NCBI RefSeq assembly: GCF_051380735.1
Contig: NZ_JBNYXQ010000003.1
Coordinates: forward strand, 248,001 to 312,000
Reading direction: 5' to 3'
From: Janthinobacterium sp051380735
GTDB taxonomy: Bacteria > Pseudomonadota > Gammaproteobacteria > Burkholderiales > Burkholderiaceae_D
DNA length: 64,000 nt
Below, piece by piece: positions 23,294 to 32,649 of this stretch (positions are counted from its first letter, which is position 1; each line of letters starts with the position of its first letter). Both the position numbers and the translations under genes were made by a program. Under the pieces are notes generated by a model that was not told the DNA's origin, did not search any database, and worked only from the letters and a program-made list of their open reading frames with translations.

Positions 23294-24835
23294 ATGACTG
23301 TCATAAAGCAAGAAGACCTGATCGAATCCGTCGCCGCAGCGTTGCAGTACATTAGCTACTACCACCCTGCCGATTACATCGAGCACCTGGCGCGCGCCTA
23401 CGAGGCCGAGCAAAGCCCGGCCGCAAAAGATGCGATCGCGCAAATCCTGACCAATTCGCGCATGTGCGCGGAAGGCAAGCGTCCGATCTGCCAGGACACG
23501 GGTATCGTCAACGTCTTCCTGAAAATCGGCATGGGCGTGCGCTTTGAAGGTTTCAGCGGCACCGTCACCGACGCCGTCAACGAAGGCGTGCGCCGCGCGT
23601 ACAACTTCGACGACAACAAGCTGCGCGCCTCGATCGTGGCCGACCCGCATTTTGACCGCAAGAACACCAAGGACAACACGCCAGCCGTGGTGCACATGGA
23701 GCTGGTCGAAGGCAATACCGTCGACGTGAAAGTGGCGGCCAAGGGTGGCGGCTCGGAAAACAAGTCGAAGATGATCATGATGAACCCGTCCGACTCGCTG
23801 GTGGACTGGGTCATGAAGACGGTGCCGACCATGGGCGCCGGCTGGTGCCCGCCGGGCATGCTGGGCATCGGCATTGGCGGCACGGCGGAAAAAGCCATGC
23901 TGATGGCCAAGGAAGTGTTGATGGAAGACATCGACATGTTCGAACTGAAACAGCGCGGCCCGCAAAACAAGCTGGAAGAACTGCGCATCGAACTGTGCGA
24001 CAAGATCAACTCGCTGGGCATCGGCGCGCAAGGCCTGGGTGGATTGACCACCGTGCTGGACGTGAAGATCATGATGCACCCGACGCACGCCGCCTCGAAG
24101 CCAGTCGCCATGATCCCGAACTGCGCCGCCACCCGCCACGGCCACTTCGTGCTGGACGGCTCCGGCCCGGCCTACATGACGCCGCCGCCAATGTCGACCT
24201 GGCCTGACGTATCGTGGGCGCCGGACACGGAAAAATCGAAACGCGTCGACCTGAACACTTTGAGCAAGGAAGAAGTCGCTTCGTGGACACCAGGCCAGAC
24301 CTTGCTGCTGAACGGCAAGATGCTGACCGGCCGCGACGCCGCGCACAAGCGCATCCAGGACATGCTGGCCAAGGGCGAAGAGTTGCCGGTGGACTTCAAG
24401 AACCGCGTTATCTACTACGTCGGCCCGGTCGATCCGGTGCGCGACGAAGTGGTTGGCCCGGCTGGCCCGACGACCGCCACCCGCATGGACAAATTCACCG
24501 ACATGATGCTGGAAAAAACCGGCCTGATCGCCATGATCGGCAAGGCCGAGCGCGGCCCGGCCGCCATCGAAGCTATCCAGAAACACCAGTCGGCCTACCT
24601 GATGGCCGTCGGCGGTTCGGCCTACCTGGTGTCGAAAGCCATCAAGGGCGCGAAAGTGCTGGGCTTTGCCGACATGGGCATGGAAGCGATCTACGAGTTC
24701 GACGTGGTCGACATGCCGGTGACGGTAGCAGTGGACTCGAAAGGCACCTCGGTGCACAACACCGGGCCGAAGGAATGGCAGGCCAAGATCGAGCAGATGA
24801 ATAGCGTCAGCAAGATTCCTGTGACGGTTGCTTAA
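23294..24835 (+). CDS. Fumarate hydratase, class I (iron-sulfur)
   Basis: This enzyme interconverts fumarate and malate in the TCA cycle. The 513-residue protein combines the N-terminal alpha-type domain (RPICQDTGIVNVFLKIGMG with a cluster Cys, AAKGGGSENKSK, WCPPGMLGIGIGGTAEKA with a second Cys, PNCAATRHGHFVLDGSGPA with a third) and the C-terminal beta-type domain (GPTTATRMDKF, GSAYLVSKAIKGA). Three Cys in these positions ligate the 4Fe-4S cluster in this family. Length and domain order fit FumA/FumB-type fused enzymes. An intrinsic terminator follows 15 bp after the stop. Confidence 0.96.
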   Translation: MTVIKQEDLIESVAAALQYISYYHPADYIEHLARAYEAEQSPAAKDAIAQILTNSRMCAEGKRPICQDTGIVNVFLKIGMGVRFEGFSGTVTDAVNEGVRRAYNFDDNKLRASIVADPHFDRKNTKDNTPAVVHMELVEGNTVDVKVAAKGGGSENKSKMIMMNPSDSLVDWVMKTVPTMGAGWCPPGMLGIGIGGTAEKAMLMAKEVLMEDIDMFELKQRGPQNKLEELRIELCDKINSLGIGAQGLGGLTTVLDVKIMMHPTHAASKPVAMIPNCAATRHGHFVLDGSGPAYMTPPPMSTWPDVSWAPDTEKSKRVDLNTLSKEEVASWTPGQTLLLNGKMLTGRDAAHKRIQDMLAKGEELPVDFKNRVIYYVGPVDPVRDEVVGPAGPTTATRMDKFTDMMLEKTGLIAMIGKAERGPAAIEAIQKHQSAYLMAVGGSAYLVSKAIKGAKVLGFADMGMEAIYEFDVVDMPVTVAVDSKGTSVHNTGPKEWQAKIEQMNSVSKIPVTVA

Positions 24836-24850
24836 ACAGGCACTACCATG

Positions 24851-24885
24851 AACGCCGCGCGGCATATTGCCAGCGCGGCGTTTTC
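24851..24885 (+). terminator. Intrinsic terminator after fumarase
   Basis: A perfect 10-bp stem AACGCCGCGC / GCGCGGCGTT with a 12-base loop is followed by TTTTC, directly after the fumarase stop and before murI. Confidence 0.85.
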
Positions 24886-24903
24886 ATTTCCATCGGCTTT
24901 TAT

Positions 24904-25800
<897 letters not shown>

Positions 25801-25858
25801 ACGAAACCAGGCGTTCTCAGGCAATCTTTCGAAAAATTAAAAAAGACTGCATTTAGAT

Positions 25859-25887
25859 TTGCCACTTCGCCGAGTTCTTTGTATAAT
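25859..25887 (+). promoter_or_regulatory. Sigma-70 type promoter of tRNA-His
   Basis: TTGCCA (25859-25864) and a perfect TATAAT (25882-25887) are separated by 17 bp. The tRNA-His 5' end lies 47 bp after the -10 element. Confidence 0.75.
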
Positions 25888-25934
25888 TCGGCACCTGTTC
25901 AGCAAAACACTCGCTGAACTAGCAGTAAGACAGT

Positions 25935-26011
25935 GGTGGCTGTAGCTCAGTTGGTAGAGTCCAGGATTGTGATTCCTGTTGTCGTGGGTTCGAGCCCCAT
26001 CAGCCACCCCA
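25935..26011 (+). tRNA. tRNA-His (GTG anticodon)
   Basis: The 77-nt sequence starts GGTGGCTGTAGCTCAG and includes the extra 5' G typical of histidine tRNAs. It ends CAGCCACCCCA with encoded CCA and discriminator C. The anticodon loop TTGTGAT gives GTG. T-loop GGTTCGAGCCC is canonical. Confidence 0.96.
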
Positions 26012-26030
26012 CAGAATATGCAGGAAAATC

Positions 26031-26066
26031 AAAGGGTTACATGCTTCGGCTTGTGACCCTTTTTTG
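26031..26066 (+). terminator. Intrinsic terminator after tRNA-His
   Basis: The stem AAGGGTTACA / TGTGACCCTT has one G-U pair and a cttcgg-containing loop, followed by six T residues, 20 bp after the tRNA end. The remaining spacer to 26258 shows no gene. Confidence 0.85.
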
Positions 26067-26258
26067 TATTTCCCAACGGTATTTCTGATTTTCCAACGCC
26101 CACCCTGCACCATCTAAAGCCCCAAAAGCTTCTTTTCTTCTGAGCCCCGCTTCAGCTGGCGCGCTTCTGAGATACCTGCCACAACAGTTTTCCTCATAAC
26201 CGCCGCCATCGAATCCCATGTTATCGCTCTTGAACTCCTGCTCTCCGATATAGCAGGA

Positions 26259-27590
26259 TTAGCGCGCAAGATTGGCTAGCATGTCCTTGACAATGATATT
26301 TTCCAGCACACTCAGGAGACGCACTTCCATTCCCGCAAACAACTTGGCCTCGGCAGCGAGTGCAGCGTGGCGCTTTTCCAGCGCGTCACGCTCTTTCTTC
26401 AATGCGGACGGTACCCGGCTAACCACCTCAGCCAGAATTCGTTGTGCGGCCGGACGCGGCACACCCAACTCTTCGCCGGCGGCCAGGATGCTCTCTTTGG
26501 TCACGCTCCCAAACGAGTCTGCACCTGGTAGCGCAATGGCCATGCGCACGTTCGGCCAGCTCGCATTATCTTGTGCGATAGCCTTCGTGTAATAAGCTCC
26601 CGTGCTCAAAAGGTCGTAGTGCTCAGTCAGCCTGACGCCGTCCGCTGCCACGAAAAAAGACAGGTTTTTGAGATGGCAGTCGTCGTTTGCCACCAGGACG
26701 TTAAAAACAAGCCAGCGAAACAACCGGGTCCTGGTTTGCAGTTTGTTGGTTGTCTTGTTGATGATTTCGTTTAGTGCCTCCAGTGAAGCGCCGTTGTACT
26801 TGAACACCCGAGAACGGTTCAACAACTGGCAGGCGTCGATGATGTGCAAGCGTTTGACGTCAATTTGAGGAAGCCCGTTCGCCTCACTCCCTAACTGCGC
26901 AACCACCCGGTCAAACCGGTTAACGATATAAACCGGCTGGGGCACGTAGCGCATATGGACATTGGGCGTTGGTAGTCCCGCTGCGCGTGCCAAACGCATG
27001 GCCAGATACTCGTTAGAGACTGACGCAGGATATGCACGCTTGTCTGGATGGTTTGGCTTCAGGATATGCGTCGAAGCCGTGGCGCCTTCAGGTTCGTACA
27101 GCCTGCCATCCTGATATACCACGAGCAGCTTGTGCTGCGCACCGGCAAGAGACATCCGTTTGGGTGCCCTCGCGGCCAACGTCCTAATTGGCAGGTCAGC
27201 GATGCGCTGGCTAAGCGTTTGGTCCGACAGTTCGCGAATGCTGGGCTTGCCGCCCGGGAGTGTGTCCGGTGGGAGTAACGTCAGGGAGCCTGCGGACTCC
27301 GCACCGAGGTACTCGAGGAGTGCAAATGCATCTGCCCCTTTGACCCCTGCTTCTTTCTCGATTGCCTGCCGCAGCATTTCTTCCGGAAGCAAATTATCGA
27401 AATACCACTGCACGGGGCGCGTCGTACTGCCGTCGATGTGTTTGCCTTGGGCGCGTGACAGGCCAGGAGCCAGGTCATACCCCTGCGTCGCCGTTATCCA
27501 CTTTGCGTCATATTCGAATTGCCAGAGGTCTTCCTGTTCACGCAGAACACCTACCAATACGGTGTCGATATAGACGTTGAGGCTACTCAT
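26259..27590 (-). CDS. hipA: HipA-type serine/threonine kinase toxin
   Basis: This is a 443-residue HipA. In E. coli HipA phosphorylates glutamyl-tRNA synthetase and causes growth arrest; the target here is unknown. Visible motifs are the Ser/Gly loop SLAGAQHK (147-154), the ATP-contacting Lys178 in HILKP, the catalytic NDDCHLKN (302-309; Asp304) and the metal-binding Asp326 in YDLLST. All are intact, so it is predicted active. The N-terminal HipA_N/Couple_hipA part (VGVLRE, WYFDNLLPE) is complete. The start overlaps the hipB stop by 4 bp, so translation is coupled to the antitoxin. Confidence 0.93.
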   Translation of the reverse strand: MSSLNVYIDTVLVGVLREQEDLWQFEYDAKWITATQGYDLAPGLSRAQGKHIDGSTTRPVQWYFDNLLPEEMLRQAIEKEAGVKGADAFALLEYLGAESAGSLTLLPPDTLPGGKPSIRELSDQTLSQRIADLPIRTLAARAPKRMSLAGAQHKLLVVYQDGRLYEPEGATASTHILKPNHPDKRAYPASVSNEYLAMRLARAAGLPTPNVHMRYVPQPVYIVNRFDRVVAQLGSEANGLPQIDVKRLHIIDACQLLNRSRVFKYNGASLEALNEIINKTTNKLQTRTRLFRWLVFNVLVANDDCHLKNLSFFVAADGVRLTEHYDLLSTGAYYTKAIAQDNASWPNVRMAIALPGADSFGSVTKESILAAGEELGVPRPAAQRILAEVVSRVPSALKKERDALEKRHAALAAEAKLFAGMEVRLLSVLENIIVKDMLANLAR

Positions 27591-27913
27591 GCATCACTCT
27601 TCTTCGACTCTTCGGCGCCGGCCGGCTCGCCCGCATTTTTCTTGAGGCGAGTGCTGGGCTGTCGAGATTTGAGAATAGCCAGCACGCGCGATGCGTCGTC
27701 CGGAATGTCGACGCTCACGGTAATGCCCAGTTCCTCAAGCAAGCGAAGAACCCGGCCAAACTGTACGGTGGGCTTCCCCCGTTCCACCTCAGCAGTGAAG
27801 CGGCGGCTGACACCAACCGCTCCGGCCAGGTCATCTTGCCGAACCTGAGAGCTTTTGCGCACCGCACGAATAGCCAGCCCGAGGTCTTCGGTTGAGTGAA
27901 TGGGATGCTTCAC
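27587..27913 (-). CDS. hipB: HipB-type antitoxin and autorepressor (XRE HTH)
   Basis: This is a 108-residue helix-turn-helix protein. The HTH spans RQDDLAGAVGVSRRFTAEVERGK, and the GKPTVQFGRVLRLLEELGI that follows is typical of HipB. A C-terminal tail of about 35 residues is rich in charged residues and Ala. The start is taken as the GTG at 27913, preceded by AAAGG about 7 bases upstream. The longer ATG frame would run through the operator array and adds residues with no family likeness. HipB would bind HipA and repress the operon through the four palindromes immediately upstream. Confidence 0.88.
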   Translation of the reverse strand: MKHPIHSTEDLGLAIRAVRKSSQVRQDDLAGAVGVSRRFTAEVERGKPTVQFGRVLRLLEELGITVSVDIPDDASRVLAILKSRQPSTRLKKNAGEPAGAEESKKSDA

Positions 27914-27939
27914 AATAAGCCTTTCAAATGGGTTTTTGA

Positions 27940-28105
27940 CTACGCTCGTAGCGATTATGACGATACACCAGAAAGGGGCAAGAAAATGAGCACGCTCGTG
28001 AGCATAATCCATGAAAAACAGGTCGCGCACAACAAAATAACTACGATCGTAGTTATTTCGTTTGAAAAACTCATCTGTAATGAGATTTGACTACACTCGT
28101 AGTCA
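27940..28105. promoter_or_regulatory. Array of four operator-like palindromes upstream of hipBA
   Basis: Four related 10-12 bp palindromes lie upstream of hipB: CTACGCTCGTAG (27940-27951), CACGCTCGTG (27991-28000), a perfect 24-bp palindrome with core CTACGATCGTAG (28034-28057), and CTACACTCGTAG inside GAC...GTC (28090-28105). Their centres are 27945.5, 27995.5, 28045.5 and 28097.5, so spacing is 50, 50 and 52 bp. E. coli hipBA likewise has four operators, with a different sequence. The hipBA promoter must lie within this array. Confidence 0.8.
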
Positions 28106-28114
28106 TTGTGGTGA

Positions 28115-28215
28115 TCAGGTAATTTCGGACACAGCGATAGGTTCAAGTGCTGCCATTTCCCGTTCGTAGGCGGTGGGCAGCAAATTGCCCGACGCTGAAT
28201 TGATGCGCTTGATGG
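28115..28215 (-). pseudogene. C-terminal fragment of an IS3-type transposase
   Basis: The minus-strand frame ends with KRINSASGNLLPTAYERE and MAALEPIAVSEIT before a stop. This resembles the extreme C-terminus of IS3-family transposases (NxxRxNSAxGxxxPxxYE). Nothing of the DDE core is present. The rest of the 28106-28377 spacer has no other recognisable content. Confidence 0.45.
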
Positions 28216-28377
28216 CTGGCGCCGAATTCTGCCTTCCAGATGAATGCTTGCTTTGCATGCTACCGACTCGCCAGCACGCTGCCGCGTAAAAGGCTGACCT
28301 GCCTACCGCCATCACGGCCAAGTTCGGTCAGGGCAACGTTGACGCTTATGATTTTGCTGGTCACGCGAACCCGGACA

Positions 28378-28968
28378 CTATCGGTACTTCGCCGCCATAT
28401 TTTTTCCGAGGTTCATGGCAGCCGGGTCCGTTGCAAGCAGGCTGAACTGGTGGAGGCTGACATGGCCGCCATTCTTGCACTCGACGTCGCGCAGTGTTCC
28501 TTCGTGGACGAATCCCAGTGTGCGCAGCAAATTGGCACTGGCCAGATTGTCGGGCTCCACGTCGGCATGCACGCGATGGATGTTCATGCGCATGAATGCA
28601 TGCTGCAGTATCGGCGGTAGTGCCGTTCGCATGATTCCTCGCCCCCAGTACTGGGGCAGCAGCCAGTAGCCCAGGTCTATGCGGCGATGGGCTGGCAGCC
28701 AATCGTTCAGGCCGCATGCACCGATCAGCGCATCGTCCTCGCGCCTTGCAATGCCCCACCAGATGCCCGTGCCTTCTGCCAGAAGCTGCTCGTACCAGAG
28801 CATTTGCTCCGTCGTCGCATCCAGGCTGTCGTATGACACACCATAATGAGCAATGACGTCCGGGTGCGACAGGCCGGCGAATATCTGGCCAATATCCCGG
28901 GCCTCGATTCTGCGCAAAATGTAATCGCCCAGATCGAAGCGGGCGACAGGCAAATCTGGGGCATCCAT
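28378..28968 (-). CDS. GNAT family N-acetyltransferase (RimJ/RimL type)
   Basis: This 196-residue enzyme transfers acetyl from acetyl-CoA to an amine. Typical RimJ/RimL-like segments are YILRRIEARD, IGACGLNDWLPAHRRIDLGYWLLPQYWGRGIM (with the acetyl-CoA pyrophosphate loop QYWGRG), and DVEPDNLASANLLRTLGFVHEGTLRD. The family modifies ribosomal protein N-termini or small amines; the substrate here is not visible. It stands alone, next to the IS fragment. Confidence 0.88.
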   Translation of the reverse strand: MDAPDLPVARFDLGDYILRRIEARDIGQIFAGLSHPDVIAHYGVSYDSLDATTEQMLWYEQLLAEGTGIWWGIARREDDALIGACGLNDWLPAHRRIDLGYWLLPQYWGRGIMRTALPPILQHAFMRMNIHRVHADVEPDNLASANLLRTLGFVHEGTLRDVECKNGGHVSLHQFSLLATDPAAMNLGKNMAAKYR

Positions 28969-29091
28969 GCGATATCGGTTCTGTTAACAGGTTTGTTCTG
29001 ATATTGTTTGCGGCCGCTCGCTCATCAACAAGTGACTCTGTACAACGGGCAGGTGCTCGCCAAAGTTACCTGAATCCATGCAGGAAGACCA

Positions 29092-29526
29092 TCAGCCCGC
29101 CAGCACCGACTGCACCGTCGTTGCCAGGTCTTCCATGCGTACCGGCTTGACCAGGAAATGGCGAAAGCCGACCGTCAGCGCATCGTCCATATACATCGGC
29201 AGGCTGTGGCCGGTGACGGCGACCAGCACGGCGTTGGCGGTGTCGGGATTGTTGCGCAGGCGACGGCCAATTTCGATGCCGCTGATGCCGGGCATTTCGA
29301 TGTCAAGGTAGACGGCGTCGGGCACGCACTGCTTGACTTGCTCGACCGCCATTTGCCAGTTGCGCACCACCACCACGTTATGGCCAAACGTTTCGAGCAG
29401 CATGGCCAGCGATTCGCCGACTTCCTGGTTGTCGTCCACTACCAGCAAATTGAGCTTGCGCGGCGGTGCCGTCATGTCGCCATGCTGGCGGCGTTCCGGG
29501 GACTGGTTTTCAATTGTTTGGCTCAT
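29092..29526 (-). CDS. Single-domain response regulator receiver
   Basis: This is a 144-residue protein consisting of an N-terminal tail of about 25 residues and one receiver domain. The acidic pocket is LVVDDN, the phosphoacceptor Asp is in VYLDIEMPGISG, the Thr is in VAVTGHS and the Lys is in LVKPV. There is no output domain, so it would relay phosphate or act by protein contact. The start at 29526 (MSQTIEN) is chosen over the longer frame; no good ribosome binding site distinguishes it from the ATG at 29475. No kinase gene is adjacent. Confidence 0.8.
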   Translation of the reverse strand: MSQTIENQSPERRQHGDMTAPPRKLNLLVVDDNQEVGESLAMLLETFGHNVVVVRNWQMAVEQVKQCVPDAVYLDIEMPGISGIEIGRRLRNNPDTANAVLVAVTGHSLPMYMDDALTVGFRHFLVKPVRMEDLATTVQSVLAG

Positions 29527-29690
29527 GTCGGTGTATTTTCTGGCTTCTGCAAAAACGGCAGTATACAAGAAGCGCGGTTTGGCGACCGCACGCAAGGCAG
29601 CCTGGGCCAGGGAAAGTTGCTTGATCGCCAGCACGGCAACCCTGCTATCGATGCGACGGTCTGACGAATGTTTCCAAACTGCCTGCCACC

Positions 29691-30060
29691 ATGTTCAACA
29701 TCACCGTCCTGGCCAGCCTGCTGCCGGCCGGCGCCGCCAGTGCGGCGACACCCGAACTGGTGGTCAATGGCAGTTTCGAAGGCAATGCCATCACCTGGCC
29801 ATCACCTCGCCATGAGCAGCCGTGAGTGCAGTGACCGGCTGGACATCGCCGGCCAGCGGCAACTCTGCGTTTGAAATGCAAAAGGGCGCGACGCAGGGCG
29901 TCGAGAGCGGTTTCATGCCAACCGCTGCGACGGGCGTGCAATACCTGGAATTGAACACCTACCGCCTGACCTCGATTTCGCAAATCATCACGCCAACCTG
30001 GCAAAGCTTCAGCCAGACCGTCAGCGCTTTTGGTGCGGCGACCGTACCGCGTGTTGAATC
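29691..30060 (+). pseudogene. Broken exported PEP-CTERM-like protein gene
   Basis: The frame from ATG 29691 gives a short signal peptide (FNITVLASLLPAGAASAAT) and ELVVNGSFEGN, the usual mature start of PEP-CTERM surface proteins, but stops near 29825. A second frame continues with VTGWTSPASGNSAFEMQKG, then GVQYLELNTYRLTSISQII, again matching that family, and loses similarity near 30030. No PEP-CTERM sorting tail follows. A frameshift plus 3' deletion explains this. Confidence 0.65.
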
Positions 30061-30077
30061 GATCAGTCCGTTCAACG

Positions 30078-30110
30078 AGCCACCCGGCAGCAATGCCCGG
30101 TGGCTTTTTT
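30078..30110 (+). terminator. Intrinsic terminator after the PEP-CTERM-like relic
   Basis: The stem AGCCACCcgg / ccGGTGGCT with a short loop is followed by six T residues; it is probably the original terminator of the broken gene. Confidence 0.8.
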
Positions 30111-30283
30111 CATGATAGGGTCACATCAAAGCCTGTCCTTGTTTCCCCATAGAATTAGATTAAGGCTACAATACTTTACTTATGTCAAACAATGCCAAGT
30201 GTGCATTGTCAGGCTAGTGCCGCCACAGCACCCTGATCACCCAATTTTTTATATCACGATGGCGATCGCCATCAGCAACGACC

Positions 30284-30733
30284 ATGGCTGAAGAAAAACC
30301 GATTACTGAAACGAGTTCCTACGGCAAGGACACCCCCGTGGGCAGGCCTGATATCGATGGCCGCGCCGGCGTCTTCGTGCCGACGGAAGAGTTTGACATC
30401 AACAACAGCACCACTTTTCGCAAGGGGGCCGGCATCGTCGGCTTCGGCAATCACGATGGCACGCTGACCGTTTATTTCGAATCGAACCGTTTCGATGAAA
30501 GCAACCTGCACAAATGGGAAAACAAGGCGCGCAAAGCGTATGACCGCATGGTGATGGGTGCACCGACTGTGTCAAAAGGAAAGTTCGATGCGCGTTTCCT
30601 GGAGCAGGTCGGCGTTATTGATGGCATGGGTATCAACCTGAAGCACCCGGAACGGCTGACGCAGTGGCTGGCCGTATCGGACCTGTCGGATACGGCGCCG
30701 GAAGAGCCGGTGGTGCGCTGGAAAAATCGCTGA
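30284..30733 (+). CDS. Hypothetical protein
   Basis: This is a 149-residue, hydrophilic, soluble-looking protein with no signal peptide or membrane helix. No family was recognised. The middle (GAGIVGFGNHDGTLTVYFESNRFDES) looks like a beta-hairpin and the next part (HKWENKARKAYDRMVM) like a helix. The ATG at 30284 has no clear ribosome binding site. Codon use matches the GC-rich neighbours, which supports a real gene. The spacer 30116-30283 holds nothing recognisable. Confidence 0.6.
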   Translation: MAEEKPITETSSYGKDTPVGRPDIDGRAGVFVPTEEFDINNSTTFRKGAGIVGFGNHDGTLTVYFESNRFDESNLHKWENKARKAYDRMVMGAPTVSKGKFDARFLEQVGVIDGMGINLKHPERLTQWLAVSDLSDTAPEEPVVRWKNR

Positions 30734-30885
30734 AATGGGCTTTCAGCAAGCTATAGCTGGGTTTGCGAGCATTTGTCCTACATGGTGACGGACATTCATC
30801 TGATGCCTGTAGGAATTAAATAAAACTATGATGGAGTCATACCGTCAGCGCTGAAGCGCTCAACCGCCACCCTCAGGAGTCCATC

Positions 30886-31002
30886 ATGTCCCGCCTTATC
30901 CCCTTCAGCTTTGGTGCCTTCCAAATCAGTCTGGCTGGCGCGGCGATGTACATCCTGTGCTCGGCGGACGTGTTGCACCAAGCCTCTGTCTACTTCCATT
31001 AA
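30886..31002 (+). CDS. Small 38-residue hydrophobic protein
   Basis: A short frame encodes MSRLIPFSFGAFQISLAG, then AAMYILCSADVLHQASVYFH, followed by TAA. It has a good AGGAG site 8 bases before the ATG and a hydrophobic centre that could insert into a membrane. It lies between the hypothetical gene and a convergent lipoprotein gene. No family was recognised; the ribosome binding site is the main evidence. Confidence 0.5.
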   Translation: MSRLIPFSFGAFQISLAGAAMYILCSADVLHQASVYFH

Positions 31003-31025
31003 GAGGCCTGGCGCCCTTCCCGGCC

Positions 31026-31421
31026 TTACCAGCGGCGGCCGCCGTGATAGCGGCCATAGCCACCCCATCCGCCACGCGGACCACGGTAGCCTGAACGGCC
31101 AAAACCGAACATGAAGTCGAGCCCGATCGATACCGGCGGATTGTAATAGTAAGGCTGCGGCGCATACACTGGCGCCGGCACATAGACAGGTTGCTGCACA
31201 TACACAGGCTGCTGCTGTACGTACACCGGCTCACTCGTATATTCCACTCGCGGTTCACTGACCACACGCGACGACTGCACCGGCTCGGACGAGACCGTAT
31301 GCCACTCATAGGGATTGTAGGCCGCCTGCGGCGCACGCGTGCCATAGTAGGCCGGGCCAGGGGGCGCCACCGCGCAACCACCGAGGGCGGCCATTGAGAT
31401 TACTGCCAACAAGGTTTTCAT
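31026..31421 (-). CDS. Tyr/Pro-rich putative lipoprotein
   Basis: This is a 131-residue protein with a lipoprotein signal peptide MKTLLAVISMAALGGC (lipobox LGGC, lipidated Cys16). The mature part has a low-complexity YVQQQPVYVQQPVYVPAP region and a Gly/Arg/Tyr-rich tail ending GGRRW. The ATG at 31421 follows GGAGTGTGCG. Such repeat-rich small lipoproteins are common in this group of bacteria; no function is known. The gene is convergent with the 38-residue ORF. Confidence 0.82.
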   Translation of the reverse strand: MKTLLAVISMAALGGCAVAPPGPAYYGTRAPQAAYNPYEWHTVSSEPVQSSRVVSEPRVEYTSEPVYVQQQPVYVQQPVYVPAPVYAPQPYYYNPPVSIGLDFMFGFGRSGYRGPRGGWGGYGRYHGGRRW

Positions 31422-31533
31422 CGCACACTCCTTTTCCAAGCTGGTAGTGTAAGAAATAAAGCGCCCCCCTGCTGCGGATTTACCGAATGTTACACGCCGA
31501 TGCAGAGTGCAACATGAGCGCGTGCCAGCGGCC

Positions 31534-32106
31534 TCAGATGAACGGAATGTCGCACTTGTCGATTGCCTTGCCGGACGCATCGTGGCGCTGCGCACACACC
31601 TGGTAGCGCACGCCAAAATCGAGTTCGATCTGCTCCACCTTGCCATACTTCAAACCGATCGTGTGTTGTACTTGCTGCTTGCCGGCCAGCGCCGCGACGT
31701 CTTTCGGGATCGCCATCGCCGTCTGTACTTCACTCTGGCGAGCTTCCTGGCGCCGCGCCACGTCGATCGCCAGCGCAAAGGTCATGTTGACGCCACCGTC
31801 GGCATACGCGAACGACGGTGCGCTGCGCTGGGCCAGCATGACGCCCCAGGCGCACTGCTTGTCCTGCGCATCGCAGCGCTTGAGCTGCGCCAGCGGAAAA
31901 TACTCGGCGGCCACCTTGCCATGCTTGATGGGCCAGCTGGTACGCACGCCATCGCGTTTGCCGCTCATGGGATTGACCCAGCTCAGGCTATTGACCAGCG
32001 CCACCGTCTGGCCAGATTCCAGTCCGGGCGGGGTGCTGAAACCGGCGCAGGCCGACAGGGAAACAACAGTGGCGGCGACAAGGGATAGTTTCAAGATGGA
32101 ATGCAT
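31534..32106 (-). CDS. Putative lipoprotein of unknown function
   Basis: This is a 190-residue protein with a lipoprotein signal peptide (MHSILKLSLVAATVVSLSAC, lipobox LSAC). The mature part contains two regularly placed Cys pairs (KRCDAQDKQCAW and VCAQRH...KCDIPF). The ATG at 32106 has AGAGG 7 bases upstream; the frame extending to 32256 adds a non-signal region and is rejected. No family was recognised. It is separated from neighbours on the same strand by 112 and 165 bp. Confidence 0.82.
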   Translation of the reverse strand: MHSILKLSLVAATVVSLSACAGFSTPPGLESGQTVALVNSLSWVNPMSGKRDGVRTSWPIKHGKVAAEYFPLAQLKRCDAQDKQCAWGVMLAQRSAPSFAYADGGVNMTFALAIDVARRQEARQSEVQTAMAIPKDVAALAGKQQVQHTIGLKYGKVEQIELDFGVRYQVCAQRHDASGKAIDKCDIPFI

Positions 32107-32271
32107 GATGGCCTCTGGGCATGAAAGAAACACGGCAGTGTAGTGCCGAGCGTAACAGATACGGTGCGCCGTGGCGTGGCGCACATGACAACGGGCGGTA
32201 CCGCAATTCCGGCACCGCCCGTCAGGGGCAGCAAACATCGATGCGGCCAGCGGCAAGCGGGCCGGCGGCGA

Positions 32272-32619
32272 TCAGTCCAGCTTCCAGGCGTAATCGACCT
32301 TGGTCCAGGTCTGCGCTGCAGCGCCATCCTTGGTGCCAGGCTTGAACTTGCACGCGGACAATCCCTTGATGGCCGCCTTGTCCAGGTTCTTGAAGCCGCT
32401 GCTTTTCTCGACTTTTGAGTCAGCAACACTACCGTCGGCGTTGACCAGGAAAGACATCGATACTGTGCCCTGCTCCTCGTTCAGCAGCGATGCTTTCGGA
32501 TAATCGACCTTGCAGCTCTTGGCATCGAAGGATGCGGGCACCTCTGCCGCAAAGCTGGCGGACAAGACAGAAAACAGCAATGCTGCTGCAACACCGATAT
32601 GACGCATACTTTTAGACAT
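32272..32619 (-). CDS. Periplasmic TonB C-terminal-like protein, copy 1
   Basis: This is a 115-residue protein with a Sec signal peptide (ending SASFAAEVP) and a single domain resembling the TonB C-terminal fold (SMSFLVNADGSVADSKVEKS, then FKPGTKDG). The ATG at 32619 follows GGGGAAGCAA. Unlike true TonB it keeps no membrane anchor once the signal is removed, so it cannot transduce energy itself. It is a tandem paralogue of the next gene, lying 30 bp downstream of that gene on the same strand. Confidence 0.8.
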   Translation of the reverse strand: MSKSMRHIGVAAALLFSVLSASFAAEVPASFDAKSCKVDYPKASLLNEEQGTVSMSFLVNADGSVADSKVEKSSGFKNLDKAAIKGLSACKFKPGTKDGAAAQTWTKVDYAWKLD

Positions 32620-32649
32620 TTGCTTCCCCAATAAAATCAAACAGAGTGA

